Origin: a bacterium
Lineage (GTDB): Bacteria; Bacteroidota; Ignavibacteria; Ignavibacteriales; Ignavibacteriaceae
Direction of reading: 5' to 3'
Length of the DNA: 64,000 bases
Assembly: GCA_016716565.1 (NCBI GenBank)
Contig: JADJWC010000002.1
Location: forward strand, 434,001 to 498,000
In this document: positions 26,898 through 36,777 of the stretch, one piece after another
How positions within the stretch are numbered: the stretch's first letter is position 1
Layout of the letters: every line of letters starts with the position of its first letter
Notes under the pieces: generated by a model
The model's input: the letters and a program-made list of their open reading frames with translations, nothing else
What the model was told of the DNA's origin: nothing
The model's database searches: none
Program-made: the position numbers and the translations under genes

Positions 26898-26967
26898 AAT
26901 TATATTAGACTGAAACAGTTTTAATTTATAAACTTAATATTACGAACAAAAGCTGCCATTAGTTCAA

Positions 26968-27597
26968 TCATTTAAATTTCTCCAGCAGCAAAACTTCATT
27001 GCATAATTCTAAATCTTTAACTTCATTGGAAGCGATAATCACGATTCTTGTTTTTCCTTCTTCACGAACGATATTATAAACTACTTTCTTTCCTTCTTCA
27101 TCAAGGTTGGAAGTCGGTTCATCAAAAATCAAAACTTCGGGAAAATGCATTAGCGCAAAAATAAATTTAAGTCTTTGCTTCATCCCTGATGAATAAGTTT
27201 TTACAAGATCATTTTTTCTGTTATCAAGAAGAAACTGTGAAAGATAATCATTCACTCTTTTCTCATTAAAACTAACACCGCGAACTTTTGCAAATATTTG
27301 CAAATTCTCCCAGGCAGAAAATTCTTCGTACAAAACCAGGTATGGAGATACAAACCCGATATGATTGTGAAGCTTTTCTGGAATTATTTCACCGCCTGAA
27401 TTTTTATGAATGATTTTTCCTGATGATGGAGCAATTAACCCAGCGACAATTTTTACAAGAGTCGATTTGCCTGAACCGTTCGGTCCTGAAATGCCGAAAA
27501 TGCCATTCCCTGTCCAGTGAAAATTAATATCTCTGAAAATTAATCTGCGTCCGAACAGCTTGGAAAGATTTTGAGATTGGATTGAGTAATTACTCAT
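26968..27597 (-). CDS. ccmA: Heme-exporter ABC ATPase CcmA
   Basis: An ATPase of about 209 residues: Walker A 'GPNGSGKSTL', Q-loop region, ABC signature 'YSSGMKQRL', Walker B 'VLIFDEPTSNLD'. ATP use by CcmAB is required to release heme-loaded CcmE from CcmC. The start at 27597 (MSNYS) is preferred to the ATG at 27609; both overlap the 3' end of the metalloprotease gene. Identification as CcmA rests on the ccmB-C-D-E-F genes that follow after the transposase. Confidence 0.9.
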   Translation of the reverse strand: MSNYSIQSQNLSKLFGRRLIFRDINFHWTGNGIFGISGPNGSGKSTLVKIVAGLIAPSSGKIIHKNSGGEIIPEKLHNHIGFVSPYLVLYEEFSAWENLQIFAKVRGVSFNEKRVNDYLSQFLLDNRKNDLVKTYSSGMKQRLKFIFALMHFPEVLIFDEPTSNLDEEGKKVVYNIVREEGKTRIVIIASNEVKDLELCNEVLLLEKFK

Positions 27598-29332
27598 TGA
27601 ATATAACAAATTTTCCTTTTACAACTTCATCGCCTGCTTTAATCACGTATATATAAACTCCAGAAGCAAGTTTGTTATTATTATCATCAATACCATCCCA
27701 GCTAACCCCTGTTTGACCTCCGGGAAGAATCTGAATGCTTACTTCCTTAATGTAAATTAACTGCATATCAACAGAGTAGATGTTAAAATCAACGGTCTCT
27801 CCGACATTTTCTTCAAATGGAAAAAACACTAATGGTGTGTTCAATAAACTCGTGCTATAGTTGAATGGATTTGGATAAGCATATTCAACATTGCTTGCAG
27901 GAGGAACAATTAAACTATCTTCCCTGATTAATTGATTGTTCAAAACTTCCGAGACAGCCCAGTAATTTGTATTACTTACAGAAAAAGTTGATGAATAATC
28001 ACCGGTGAGTTCTCGTTGTCCGCTCGTCGGGTTGTTGAATAATGTGTAGTTAAAATCAAAATATTGATTTGAATTTTCACTTGCAGCAATAGCATCAGCA
28101 TTCGTTACAATTGCAACTAGTGTGTCACTGTTTGATGCAATATTGAACTTCACATAATTATTTGCCGTTGGTGCAGACATCAAATCGGGAGGCGGTGCAG
28201 GATATTGAATTGTAAATGTTGAAGTAACTTCTGGATAGTTCACAGCCTCCTCAAAATATTTTCCAGGTATACTTCTGAAGTTTGTGAAGAAAGTCCATAT
28301 TCCAAACTTGTTCAGCTCTCTTGGATATGATGTTCCGACTTCGTTCAAGCTTTGATTAATGGCAAGGATAGCCTTTATGCTCGGAATCAACTCCCACTGT
28401 CTTTTCAAGATCCCAAATCCAAAATTATTTGTCAGATAGATATTCCAGATTGCAAGGTTATAACCATTCTGTCTTGGAAAGGCAAGATCAGTATTATTGA
28501 AATATGAGTTCATATAAGCGTAATAGTCGTTCACATCATCATAAACAAATTCTTCCATTGATGTTGAAGTTAACTCATAAAAAAATATATCAGAGTCCCT
28601 GTAAGGCGACGTTCCGTTAAAAACCGAGTAGTTTCCCAATTGAATTCCATGATGAAATTCGTGAGCGACTGTAACCTTCATACCATTAAGACCAGCTGAA
28701 TAATAACCAGTATAATCATTATCAATGACCATAAAGGAAGTCCAATTGACTGAGCCGACTTTACTCTCCCATTCAGTATAACCATAAATGCTGCTGGATT
28801 GATTCTGTATATAAACGTCATACTTATTATCACCACCGCCATCCCCATCCGGAGGAGGTGCAAGAAATAGAAGCTGTTCAACTTCAAATCTGTAAACTGA
28901 ATCGAGTGCTCTCGCAACTTCGGCAACATTTTCATCGATAGTTAATCCAGTAGAATAATTTGGCCGATTTGTTCCGCTTGGATCGTAATGTATTCTGAAA
29001 AATCCTGAAGGAGAGACTACACTTGTTTGCAAAGATGGTCGTGCCAATAGAGTCTTTAAAATATTCTGCTGTTCAATCGTAAAAGAATTTAAATTTAGTT
29101 TCACATCATTTACCAAAGTAAAACCGCACTTCCTGTCTTCAATAGATAGCTCCACAGGTTCATCAGTTTCCGGCAGGAGTTCGGGTGCTCTCAGCTGAAT
29201 GAACTTAGAATAGAGTGAATCTAGCTGTGAGGTATTTAACTCCTGCGCAATCACTTTATCATTGGCTAAAAAAATAATCGATAATATGAATACTGTCTTA
29301 ACTATTTTTTTAATGAGCGAATTGATATACAA
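27590..29332 (-). CDS. Secreted metalloprotease (MXAN_6640-like) with T9SS sorting domain
   Basis: A 580-residue protein, TTG start overlapping the previous stop, signal peptide about 1-29. The zinc motif is HExxH in 'VAHEFHHGIQLGNY' (about 225), in the style of the MXAN_6640 family of putative metalloproteases. The C-terminal 90 residues form a FlgD-like sorting domain ('AYPNPFNYST', then 'GVSWDGIDDNNNKLASGVYIYVI'), so export by the type IX system is expected. It overlaps both neighbours, the FG-GAP protein and ccmA, which implies one transcript with the ccm genes. Substrate unknown. Confidence 0.8.
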   Translation of the reverse strand: MYINSLIKKIVKTVFILSIIFLANDKVIAQELNTSQLDSLYSKFIQLRAPELLPETDEPVELSIEDRKCGFTLVNDVKLNLNSFTIEQQNILKTLLARPSLQTSVVSPSGFFRIHYDPSGTNRPNYSTGLTIDENVAEVARALDSVYRFEVEQLLFLAPPPDGDGGGDNKYDVYIQNQSSSIYGYTEWESKVGSVNWTSFMVIDNDYTGYYSAGLNGMKVTVAHEFHHGIQLGNYSVFNGTSPYRDSDIFFYELTSTSMEEFVYDDVNDYYAYMNSYFNNTDLAFPRQNGYNLAIWNIYLTNNFGFGILKRQWELIPSIKAILAINQSLNEVGTSYPRELNKFGIWTFFTNFRSIPGKYFEEAVNYPEVTSTFTIQYPAPPPDLMSAPTANNYVKFNIASNSDTLVAIVTNADAIAASENSNQYFDFNYTLFNNPTSGQRELTGDYSSTFSVSNTNYWAVSEVLNNQLIREDSLIVPPASNVEYAYPNPFNYSTSLLNTPLVFFPFEENVGETVDFNIYSVDMQLIYIKEVSIQILPGGQTGVSWDGIDDNNNKLASGVYIYVIKAGDEVVKGKFVIFNE

Positions 29333-31445
29333 TTTTCTTCCTTATTAGAATAAACTAAAAAATAATTTTTCTTATTCAATCTTGCGAACAAATAATCTGA
29401 AACATTTTCTGCGGGGAACATCTGGTTCAGCAAGTATGTATTATCTGTTTGACGATAAACAAGTTTGTAAATATAATTATCATTAATACTATTTACCGTA
29501 AAATTATTTATCCCTTTGATTGAAGTTTCACCAAAAAATGCTTTTCCAAATTCCGGCTTTTCATTTCCAATGGATTCATTGATCTTTTTTGATATGCTAA
29601 TTTTATCTGCTGACACTACAACCAGATAATTTTCCATCTCGCTTTGAACCAGACTTGCTACAAATGGATATTCATTGTCAAATTGATCAGCACCATAAAG
29701 ATTAACTTTCGTGTCAATTGAATTCGAAACACGCAAGTTTGTCTTTTCCACATTTGGACCTGTTTTAATTCTTACCGTTTTGAATTCAAAAGTATTATTC
29801 TCAGATTTCCAATAATATATTACCGGCTCATCCATTACAAACAATTCAGCCTCAGTTACATTCCTGTCAATAACAGGATATTCCTTAAATGTTATACTGA
29901 CATCTTTATTTTCAAATTTGCCTAAATACATTTTTGATTTTTTATTATAAAGAACAAAAATGTTTACAAATGAACTGTCAATCCTCTGAAAATAAACATC
30001 AAGAATTTCACCAGGTGCATACAGCTGCTTTCTGGATATTTTATCGGTGTTAAAGTTGTATCTAAAGACTTCCAGTAAAGGAGCATCTTCTGAATAGCAA
30101 TAAAAAATTTTCCGGAATTTGAAAAACTCATCGACTTTTATTTCGGTATGAGCTTCTGCCAACGGAATAGAATAATACTTTGAAGGAATCCCCGAATTAT
30201 TGTTTACAAGCAATTTCAAAGATCTATCATTTTCATCAACAAAGGCAATATCATCGTTACCATCATTGTCATAATCAAACTTTGTAACAGCTCCAGCGCT
30301 AACACCGAGTGAGATTTTTATATCAGAGGGATTAAAAATTCTTGAGCTGAGTAGAGTCAGTTCACCAGAAGAGGTAAGGCAAGCAAGTTCGAATGCAGAA
30401 GCGAATCTTGATCTGGTGAATGATATTATTGATGCATTTTTCAGATATGGAACCGACTCATAAAATTGCTGGCCGTCTTTCCCAAAAATAATATTCAATG
30501 AATTATTCAGGATTAGATAAGCAATATCAGGGACTTTATCACTGTTGAAATCTCCGATTTGAACCGAAGCAGGTTCGCCTTCAATCTTTAATGAGATTTT
30601 GTTTTTAAATTCTGATCGATAATCACCAAATACAATTTCTATGCGATTATTGATTGTATAGATAATGTCCGGAATACCATCCAGGTTCAAATCAAAGCTG
30701 CGAAGTGATCCGATTTTATTCAGGTACGGAATTGTCCGAAGATCACGAAATATTCCCCTAGTGTTATTAATAAAAACCTGAGTGAATTTTCAAGAATGTC
30801 AAATGCTGCAATATCCGGGAAACCATCATCATTGATATCAAGAAAAGCAGCTTCGCTGAATGTAGTGCCCGGAGCAATTTTTCTTTCACCTATTCCATCG
30901 TCAGCCTTGTAAAGAATTGAAAGTCCGTCAAAAGCACTTCCGAATACAAGTACTTCGTCGTTTCCATTCAAATCAATATCGCCGGTAAGAATGTTTTCAG
31001 GATATGAATCAAATGATATCTCACCTACTTTTTCAGACAAAGAATCAGTATAAATACTGAAGAATGATACTTTCCTTTGCTTTCTATCAACTGCAGAAAA
31101 TAAATTATCAAATCCTGCAATGTTTTTGACCGGTTTGAGTTGAGATATTTCAGATTTTATCGGAAGCTCTTTGAATACTACTGTATCATTCTTTATTCCA
31201 GAATAAATTCCTATTTGTTTAATAGCGGGTGAGTAAAAAATTAATTCGGTATTGCCATTAGAATTCAAATCGGCTGAGATAACGGCGTTATAACCCTTTG
31301 GGACAGGGTAATCATTCCGATAACAAAATCCGTTTATTGGAACCTGACTGAAGGATAGACTTGGAATTAATAATAAAACTAGAATGAAACTATTTATCAA
31401 CAGAGCGGTTTTTGAGTCTGTTGTCTCTCCTGGTAAGCGCCTCAT
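29302..31445 (-). CDS. Secreted FG-GAP/VCBS-repeat protein, frameshifted
   Basis: About 700 residues once joined. The two readable parts (30720-31445 and 29302-30690) are in different frames. One base added to the T run at 30772-30776 (or the A run at 30787-30790) gives a continuous reading through 'FFINNTRGIFRDL' and 'FDLNLDGIPDIIY'. The protein has a signal peptide ('FILVLLLIPSLSFSQ') and repeats of the D-x-N-x-D/N-G-x-x-D-I/L calcium-blade type ('ADLNSNGNTELIF', 'GDIDLNGNDEVLVF', 'LDINDDGFPDIAAF', 'FDYDNDGNDDIAF'), so it is a beta-propeller. The start may instead be TTG at 31400, which puts the signal peptide at the very N-terminus. It overlaps both neighbouring genes. No sorting domain is seen. 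Confidence 0.75.
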
Positions 31446-31863
31446 TAAATCTTCTTTTCTGTTCATTTGTTTCTGGTAAAGCTTCTATTGCTTTTACCGG
31501 TTTACCTTCTGAATCAACTGATACAAAAGTAAGGTAAGCCGAATTGGTATGCTTCACCGTGCCCTCTTTAAATGATTGTGCAAATACTTTTACTCCAACT
31601 TCCATTGAAGTATTAAAAACTCTGTTAACGGAAGATACCAGGGTTACGGCGTCACCAAGTTTAACAGGATGGTGAAAATCTATTCTGTCGACAGCAGCGG
31701 TAACACATATTCTACCGTTATGTTTAGCAGCACTCAGTGCTGCACAAATGTCAATCCAATGCATCAATTGTCCCCCAAGGAGATTACCCAGCTGGTTTGT
31801 ATGGTGAGGAAGAACCAGCTCGGTCATTGTAATCTGCGATTCGCTTACTTTCCTGCCATTCAT
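31390..31863 (-). CDS. Acyl-CoA thioesterase, hotdog fold (YciA/BFIT type)
   Basis: A 157-residue single hotdog domain. 'LPHHTNQLGNLLGGQLMHWID' (about 14-34) with the catalytic Asn/Asp-containing N-terminal helix, 'HPVKLGDAVTLVSSVNRVFNTSMEVGVKV' in the strand region (about 70-98), and 'YLTFVSVD' mark the acyl-CoA hydrolase (cytosolic thioester hydrolase) branch. It hydrolyses acyl-CoA to free acid and CoA; chain preference unknown. Its start overlaps the BamD-like gene stop. Confidence 0.9.
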   Translation of the reverse strand: MNGRKVSESQITMTELVLPHHTNQLGNLLGGQLMHWIDICAALSAAKHNGRICVTAAVDRIDFHHPVKLGDAVTLVSSVNRVFNTSMEVGVKVFAQSFKEGTVKHTNSAYLTFVSVDSEGKPVKAIEALPETNEQKRRFNEALTRRDNRLKNRSVDK

Positions 31864-32633
31864 TAATTAGAGGAAAATCCCCCCTTTAATTTTGATTCAA
31901 GCGTATTTCTTAAATCATCAACCTCCTGAAAATTTTTATCTTCAGGATACATCCGAACAAACTTTTTCATTTCTTTCAACGCTTCATCTTCTCTTTCTCT
32001 ATCCATCAGCAGTTTAATTTTCCTGTATAATGCCATCGGTGCATATTGTGTATCATGATAAGTCTCGACTACTGAATCATAATATTTTAGTGACGCTGTG
32101 TAGTAATCCATCTTTTCATAGATGGTTGCGATTGTATACTCTTTTCGTCCAAGCTTATCATTCATTTCTTTAATCTTTGTCTCTGCTTCACCTACTTTTT
32201 CATTCAGCGGGAAAAAATCAACAAATGCCTGATACTCTTCGATTGCTTTCCTGGTATATTTTTGATCGAGAGTATAATCGGGAGAAAGCTCATAATAACT
32301 TTCGGCGAGCATGAACTGAGCATTGGAAACAAATTCACTTGCAGGCATGTTTTTAATCAATTTACTGAACTCGTATGCTGCAAGTATGTATTCCTCGCGA
32401 TAAAATCTGCACATACCAAGATAATATTGTGCATCGTCAACAATACTGCTGCCCGGATACTGGAGAAGCAAAGCTTCAAGCTCGGTAGCAGCATCTTCAT
32501 AATCCTCATCTTCAAATAAAGTGATTGCGTATTTAATCCGGTCATCAGGTGACAAATCGCTAAGATCACGAGTTGAACTACACCCCCAAATGACCATCAA
32601 AATTGATGTAAATATTAATAGATATTTTCTCAT
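31863..32633 (-). CDS. bamD: BamD-like outer-membrane assembly lipoprotein
   Basis: A 256-residue lipoprotein (lipobox IWGC, Cys18) with tetratricopeptide-type repeats throughout ('AITLFEDEDYEDAATELEALL', 'DAQYYLGMCRFYREEYILAAYEF'), the order and length of BamD/YfiO. BamD with BamA inserts outer-membrane barrels. First gene of the overlapping chain that runs through the thioesterase, FG-GAP protein, metalloprotease and ccm genes. Confidence 0.88.
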   Translation of the reverse strand: MRKYLLIFTSILMVIWGCSSTRDLSDLSPDDRIKYAITLFEDEDYEDAATELEALLLQYPGSSIVDDAQYYLGMCRFYREEYILAAYEFSKLIKNMPASEFVSNAQFMLAESYYELSPDYTLDQKYTRKAIEEYQAFVDFFPLNEKVGEAETKIKEMNDKLGRKEYTIATIYEKMDYYTASLKYYDSVVETYHDTQYAPMALYRKIKLLMDREREDEALKEMKKFVRMYPEDKNFQEVDDLRNTLESKLKGGFSSN

Positions 32634-32703
32634 AAGTGCTTTATTTTCAAAAACTAACAGGTAATATTAGCTAAATTTGATGAGGCTTCAAAGGTAAAAT
32701 CAG

Positions 32704-33336
32704 TCACTCACTTCTTACGGTGAAGAATATCACAATGACCGCTGCTGCCGTTCCGATTGCAATTAATGGTTCAGCAAATCCGGAAAGAAATGGTTCTGAT
32801 GGAATCGTTCCTTTTGTGAATGGGAAAGATTCGTTTTCGAGATATTTTAAATCTTCCACTTTAACGGTATCGATTACTGTGATTTCGAAATCTTGTTTTC
32901 CGCTTTCAGAAAAAGATTGAAGATAATTTCCAAATAATGTTGAGTAGCGCTGAATGTAATGAGTTCCAAACCAGCCGTCCCTAAACATCTCTCCATATTC
33001 AACACCGGCTCCTTCAATAACAATATTTACTTGAGGAATTTTTAGATCATCAGAAGGATTTTCAAAAATTTCTCTGCCGGATTTTATGAATCTGTCTTTA
33101 ATACTATTTGAAAAAAGAGAATAGGATTGACCAAGATTAAGTTTAATAAGAATTTTCTTTTCACTTATTGGGATTTCAGAATTTATCCGATCAACGAGCG
33201 AATCGGTTAATGAATAAAAAATTTCAATATTTGTTTTTGATTGACCTAAAAGATTGGACAGTGGGAACAGAATAATCATCAAAATGAATAATCTTTTCCC
33301 TTCGTTAAAAATATTGTTTGCAAACTGAATGAACAT
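32704..33336 (-). CDS. Exported protein of unknown function with C-terminal membrane segment
   Basis: About 210 residues from the ATG at 33336. It has a signal-like stretch ('LFILMIILFPLSNLLGQ') and ends with a membrane segment ('PLIAIGTAAAVIVIFFTVRSE'), both of which suggest a periplasmic domain tethered to the membrane. The central part includes 'DRFIKSGREIFENP' and 'VIEGAGVEYGEMFRDG'. I do not recognise the family. A longer frame to 33492 exists, but it would run through the htpX terminator and a repeat, so I reject it. It is next to the BamD-like gene on the same strand, 70 bases upstream. Confidence 0.65.
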   Translation of the reverse strand: MFIQFANNIFNEGKRLFILMIILFPLSNLLGQSKTNIEIFYSLTDSLVDRINSEIPISEKKILIKLNLGQSYSLFSNSIKDRFIKSGREIFENPSDDLKIPQVNIVIEGAGVEYGEMFRDGWFGTHYIQRYSTLFGNYLQSFSESGKQDFEITVIDTVKVEDLKYLENESFPFTKGTIPSEPFLSGFAEPLIAIGTAAAVIVIFFTVRSE

Positions 33337-33360
33337 TACACTGCTAATATCCACAGAATG

Positions 33361-33465
33361 GCTAAGAGTTTCAAGATGTTCTTGATACTGCGTGCCTCGG
33401 CGAATCCGCCAGAGGCGGAGAAGACGGGGATGCTTGATTCTGGATACTTGATACTTGTCACTAGA
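33361..33465. repeat. Intergenic repeat with GC hairpin and 'ATCAAG' words
   Basis: Read on the minus strand it contains variants of AGTATCAAG and CCAGAATCAAG, and a TCCGCC-aga-GGCGGA hairpin at 33405-33419. The GC-rich block is unlike its AT-rich surroundings. The same kind of word repeat recurs inside a coding sequence at 39026-39055. Confidence 0.5.
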
Positions 33466-33474
33466 TGAAATAAA

Positions 33475-33511
33475 AAAAGCTGTCGGATCCAAGATAGATC
33501 CAACAGCTTTT
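33475..33511 (-). terminator. Terminator of htpX
   Basis: A long hairpin (AAAAGCTGT and GGATC pairing with GATCC and ACAGCTTTT, one mismatch) followed on the minus strand by seven T. It lies 23 bases past the htpX stop. Confidence 0.85.
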
Positions 33512-33533
33512 AATTTTTAATTTATAATTGCTT

Positions 33534-34370
33534 CTATCTCGCCATTGCCTGCAGTCTCTTTATTCTTTCTTCAGTTGGTGGATGAGTAGAAAACAACTTT
33601 GAAATTCCTCCACCAGCTAAAGGATTTATTATAAACATATGAGCTGTTGCAGGATCAGAATGATAAACTGGTTTCATCTGGTTACCTCTGGAAATTTTTT
33701 GAAGTGCAGAAGCAAGACTTAATGGACTCCCTGAAATCTCCGCACCGCCTTTATCAGCTGCAAATTCACGTGAACGTGATATTGCCATTTGTAAAAGCAT
33801 TGCCATTATCGGAGATAAAATCAAGAGAACTAATCCTCCAATTCCTCCGCCTTCTCTGTCGTCACTCCTTCCAAACATCATAGCCCATCCAGCCATTTGT
33901 GCAATGTATGAAATAGAACCAACCAACGTTGCTGCAATTGTGCTAATCAATGTATCCCTGTTTTTCACGTGTGCAAGTTCGTGAGCCATCACACCGGCTA
34001 GTTCGTCATTGCTTAATCCCTGAAGAATTCCCGTTGTTGCAGCAACTGCAGCTTTCTTCGGACTTCTTCCTGTTGCAAATGCATTTGGTGTTGGATCGTT
34101 TATCAAATAAACTTTAGGCATAGGAAGATTTGCCTGTCTCGCTAATCTTTCAACCATATCATAAAACTTCGGTGCTGATTCACGATTGACTTCTTTTGCT
34201 CTGTACATTTTCAGAACTATTTTATCAGAAAACCAGAACGAACCGAAGTTCATAAGTAATGAAAATACCAAAGCGATGGTCATTCCTGTGTTACCGCCAA
34301 GATAATAGCCGATAAACAAGAAAAGAGCCATCATTAATGTCATTAAGAATACTGTTTTAACTGCGTTCAC
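33534..34370 (-). CDS. htpX: Protease HtpX
   Basis: A 278-residue M48B peptidase of normal HtpX length. Two N-terminal membrane segments (about 8-26 and 28-47), zinc site 'VMAHELAHVKNRDTL' (HExxH near 134), two further membrane segments, and 'SREFAADKGGAEI' giving the third ligand Glu. HtpX cleaves misfolded membrane proteins together with FtsH. A single-gene unit with its own terminator. The second M48 gene at 10.8-12.0 kb is longer and LemA-linked. Confidence 0.95.
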   Translation of the reverse strand: MNAVKTVFLMTLMMALFLFIGYYLGGNTGMTIALVFSLLMNFGSFWFSDKIVLKMYRAKEVNRESAPKFYDMVERLARQANLPMPKVYLINDPTPNAFATGRSPKKAAVAATTGILQGLSNDELAGVMAHELAHVKNRDTLISTIAATLVGSISYIAQMAGWAMMFGRSDDREGGGIGGLVLLILSPIMAMLLQMAISRSREFAADKGGAEISGSPLSLASALQKISRGNQMKPVYHSDPATAHMFIINPLAGGGISKLFSTHPPTEERIKRLQAMAR

Positions 34371-34586
34371 TTTTTATCTCCTTTTTAAGTTTGGGAACAA
34401 ATCTAAGCTGTGAAAAGTTTCGTTTCAATACTAAGTGGGATGACTATGAATTTCAAACGATTCTGAATCCCGCTAGTAAATTCATTATAAATTGTTCATT
34501 ATGAATTCTAAATTATCCCCTCTCCTTCCCCTTGCCTTTATTTGCTATAATCCTTAAATAGACGAAGCATTTTTCAAGGAGTTTAA

Positions 34587-35522
34587 ATGAGATCCATACT
34601 TTCATCGCTTTTTATCATTTTTGTTTTAACAAGCTCAATCGCTGTTGGGCAAGATACATACAGATTTATGAATATTGATATGAGTGCGCGTGCAGCAGCA
34701 CTTGGCGGAAGCTTTTCTACAAATAATGATGATGTTGATGTTCTCTTCTACAATCCCGCAGGTATGAGTTTCCTTGAAAAAAATCCTGTCTCATTTTCCT
34801 TTGTAAAACACTTGATGGATATAAATCTTTTCAGCTTAGCCTACTCAACAGAGTTTGAAAACATTGGCAGGTTCGGTACCGCTGTTAAATATATCAACTA
34901 CGGAACATTTGATGGTGCTGATGAATTTGGAAATAAAACAGGTGAGTTTGGTGCCGGCGAGCTTGCATTCATTTTGGGATACACAAATGAATTCACTGAG
35001 AATTTTTATTACGGTGCAAATGCAAAAGTTATTTACTCCAGTATCGAAGATAAATCATCAAGCGCGATAGGACTCGACCTCGGAGTAAATTACGAAATTC
35101 CGAGCCAGCAGTTGAATCTCGCGGCAACAGTTCTTAATCTCGGTACACAGATTTCTTCATACATCGACACAAAAGAAGATCTTCCGCTTGATATTACAAT
35201 CGGTGTTTCAAAAAGACTTGAAAATCTTCCGGTTCGTTTGTCACTTGATTTTCATCAGCTTAATAAAGAACGTGATGAACTTTATCAGCATCTGAAAGGA
35301 TTTACTCTCGGTGCAGAGTTCTACTTAAGCGAAGTATTCACACTTCGTTTTGGATATGACAACGAAGCGCGTTCGGATCTGAAGGTTGGCTCTTCGGCTG
35401 GCATTGCAGGATTTAACGGCGGACTTGGTGTTAAAATTTCCGAATATATTTTTAATTACGGGTATTCGTCGATGGGTTCTATTGGCGCAATGCACAGAAT
35501 TGGACTGGCAACAGCAATTTAA
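34587..35522 (+). CDS. PorV/PorQ-family outer-membrane protein
   Basis: A 311-residue barrel with signal peptide (about 1-21) and the family opening 'MSARAAALGGSFSTNNDDVDVLFYNPAGMS' (key part 'ARAAALGGSF...NPAGMS', residues 35-63), related to FadL-type barrels. PorV and PorQ-like proteins act in type IX secretion as cargo shuttles at the outer membrane, fitting the several sorting-domain proteins in the window. An AAGGAG site precedes the ATG, and TATAAT lies 36 bases upstream. Which of PorV, PorQ or an unassigned paralog it is cannot be told. Confidence 0.8.
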   Translation: MRSILSSLFIIFVLTSSIAVGQDTYRFMNIDMSARAAALGGSFSTNNDDVDVLFYNPAGMSFLEKNPVSFSFVKHLMDINLFSLAYSTEFENIGRFGTAVKYINYGTFDGADEFGNKTGEFGAGELAFILGYTNEFTENFYYGANAKVIYSSIEDKSSSAIGLDLGVNYEIPSQQLNLAATVLNLGTQISSYIDTKEDLPLDITIGVSKRLENLPVRLSLDFHQLNKERDELYQHLKGFTLGAEFYLSEVFTLRFGYDNEARSDLKVGSSAGIAGFNGGLGVKISEYIFNYGYSSMGSIGAMHRIGLATAI

Positions 35523-35525
35523 AGC

Positions 35526-36680
35526 TTATTTACTTCCCTGCTTCTCTAAGTTTTTTATCCTGTCAAGATAAGTTTCGGCAAGCGTGTGTGAGTTCTGGAA
35601 TTCTCTCATATCAAGCACTGCGTTATAATATTTTTTTGCTTCATCATATTTACCGCGAGATTCCATTATGTTGCCTGAATAGAGAGTCGCATTAATTCTA
35701 AAACCCGAAGCTTTGTCTTCGTCAATTTTTTTAGATTCTTCAATACATTTTTTATAGTATGAAAAAGCTTCAGTTAATTCTCCTTTAGTTCTCAAAATAT
35801 TTCCAATGTAATAATTCGCTTCCCTGCGAACCATGGGAGTATTGTAACCTTCCTGGTTTCTATCGGCTTTCCTGAGAACGCTCCTGAAAATTTTATCGAC
35901 TGTTTCCCAATCAGCTCTCCTTGCCGCAAGTCTTCCCTCCCATCTTTCAAATACCGGATTATCCGGGAATAACTGAACAAGTTGTTTTGTATAAAGCGCC
36001 GCTGATGTGGTATCGTTTTCAAAATAGTAGAAAAATGTAACGAGGATGTACTTTGCTTCGTACTTTGAATACTTCCCAACACTTGCTGCTTCTTTCAATT
36101 GCTTCAGTCCGAGTTCCTTGTTGCCTGTTGGAAAGAACATCATCACAGGTTTAACTATCGGGTATTTTTCTGGAATTACAGCAGCGAGATAATTGTAAAT
36201 TCCAAAACCAAGCTTTACATCAACATTATCGGGATCGAGTTTGTGTGCAAGTTCAACCAGTGGCAAAGCTTCCCGTCCATCATCTGCGGCACCGAACCAG
36301 CTTTCACGCATTACCCTCAGTCTTCCTCTGAAACCAATTGCACCGCCTTTGAAGAAGAGTGCATCAACGTTGTTCGGATCTTTATCGAGAATTGCATCGC
36401 AGAAATCAACCGTCTCTTCAATCTTTTCATAGAAGCGTTCATCCTGTTCTTCATTTTCTTCTGAAAGAATAATTCTCCACCAGTCAATCATCGCAAAAAA
36501 GAATTTCCCTGCCGGATGTTTTGGATATTCTTTTTGTAAGGTAAGAAAAGTCTTTTCAGCTTCGGTGAATTTTATACTGTAGATTTGATTGATACCTGCC
36601 TTGACGAGAGAATCGTAATCAGGTTTTGGGGAAGCAAAACAGGTAATGAGGAGAATAAAGAATAAAACTTTTTTTAACAT
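35526..36680 (-). CDS. Exported TPR protein
   Basis: A 384-residue protein with a signal peptide (about 1-17) and several tetratricopeptide-like repeats ('AEKTFLTLQKEYPKHPAGKFF', 'CDAILDKDPNNVDALFFKGG', 'ANYYIGNILRTKGELTEAFSYY', 'NIMESRGKYDEAKKYYNAVL'). Such proteins scaffold periplasmic complexes. No enzyme domain. It converges with the PorV/PorQ-like gene with three bases between stops. Specific role unknown. Confidence 0.75.
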   Translation of the reverse strand: MLKKVLFFILLITCFASPKPDYDSLVKAGINQIYSIKFTEAEKTFLTLQKEYPKHPAGKFFFAMIDWWRIILSEENEEQDERFYEKIEETVDFCDAILDKDPNNVDALFFKGGAIGFRGRLRVMRESWFGAADDGREALPLVELAHKLDPDNVDVKLGFGIYNYLAAVIPEKYPIVKPVMMFFPTGNKELGLKQLKEAASVGKYSKYEAKYILVTFFYYFENDTTSAALYTKQLVQLFPDNPVFERWEGRLAARRADWETVDKIFRSVLRKADRNQEGYNTPMVRREANYYIGNILRTKGELTEAFSYYKKCIEESKKIDEDKASGFRINATLYSGNIMESRGKYDEAKKYYNAVLDMREFQNSHTLAETYLDRIKNLEKQGSK

Positions 36681-36777
36681 ATGTAATAGATGCTTTTAAT
36701 TTTGATAAGAAAGTTAAGAATATATAATAAAAAACTCGATGCAAAGATCGGGTTTAATTTGTAGAAAAATTGTTGGA

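Noticed and set aside
29302..30690. The downstream half of the FG-GAP protein as a separate gene
   Set aside because: It lacks a signal peptide and ribosome site, starts within a repeat blade, and joins the upstream half after one added base.
33337..33492. N-terminal extension of the unknown gene to 33492
   Set aside because: It would code through an intergenic repeat and the htpX terminator arm, and puts the signal peptide in the middle of the protein.
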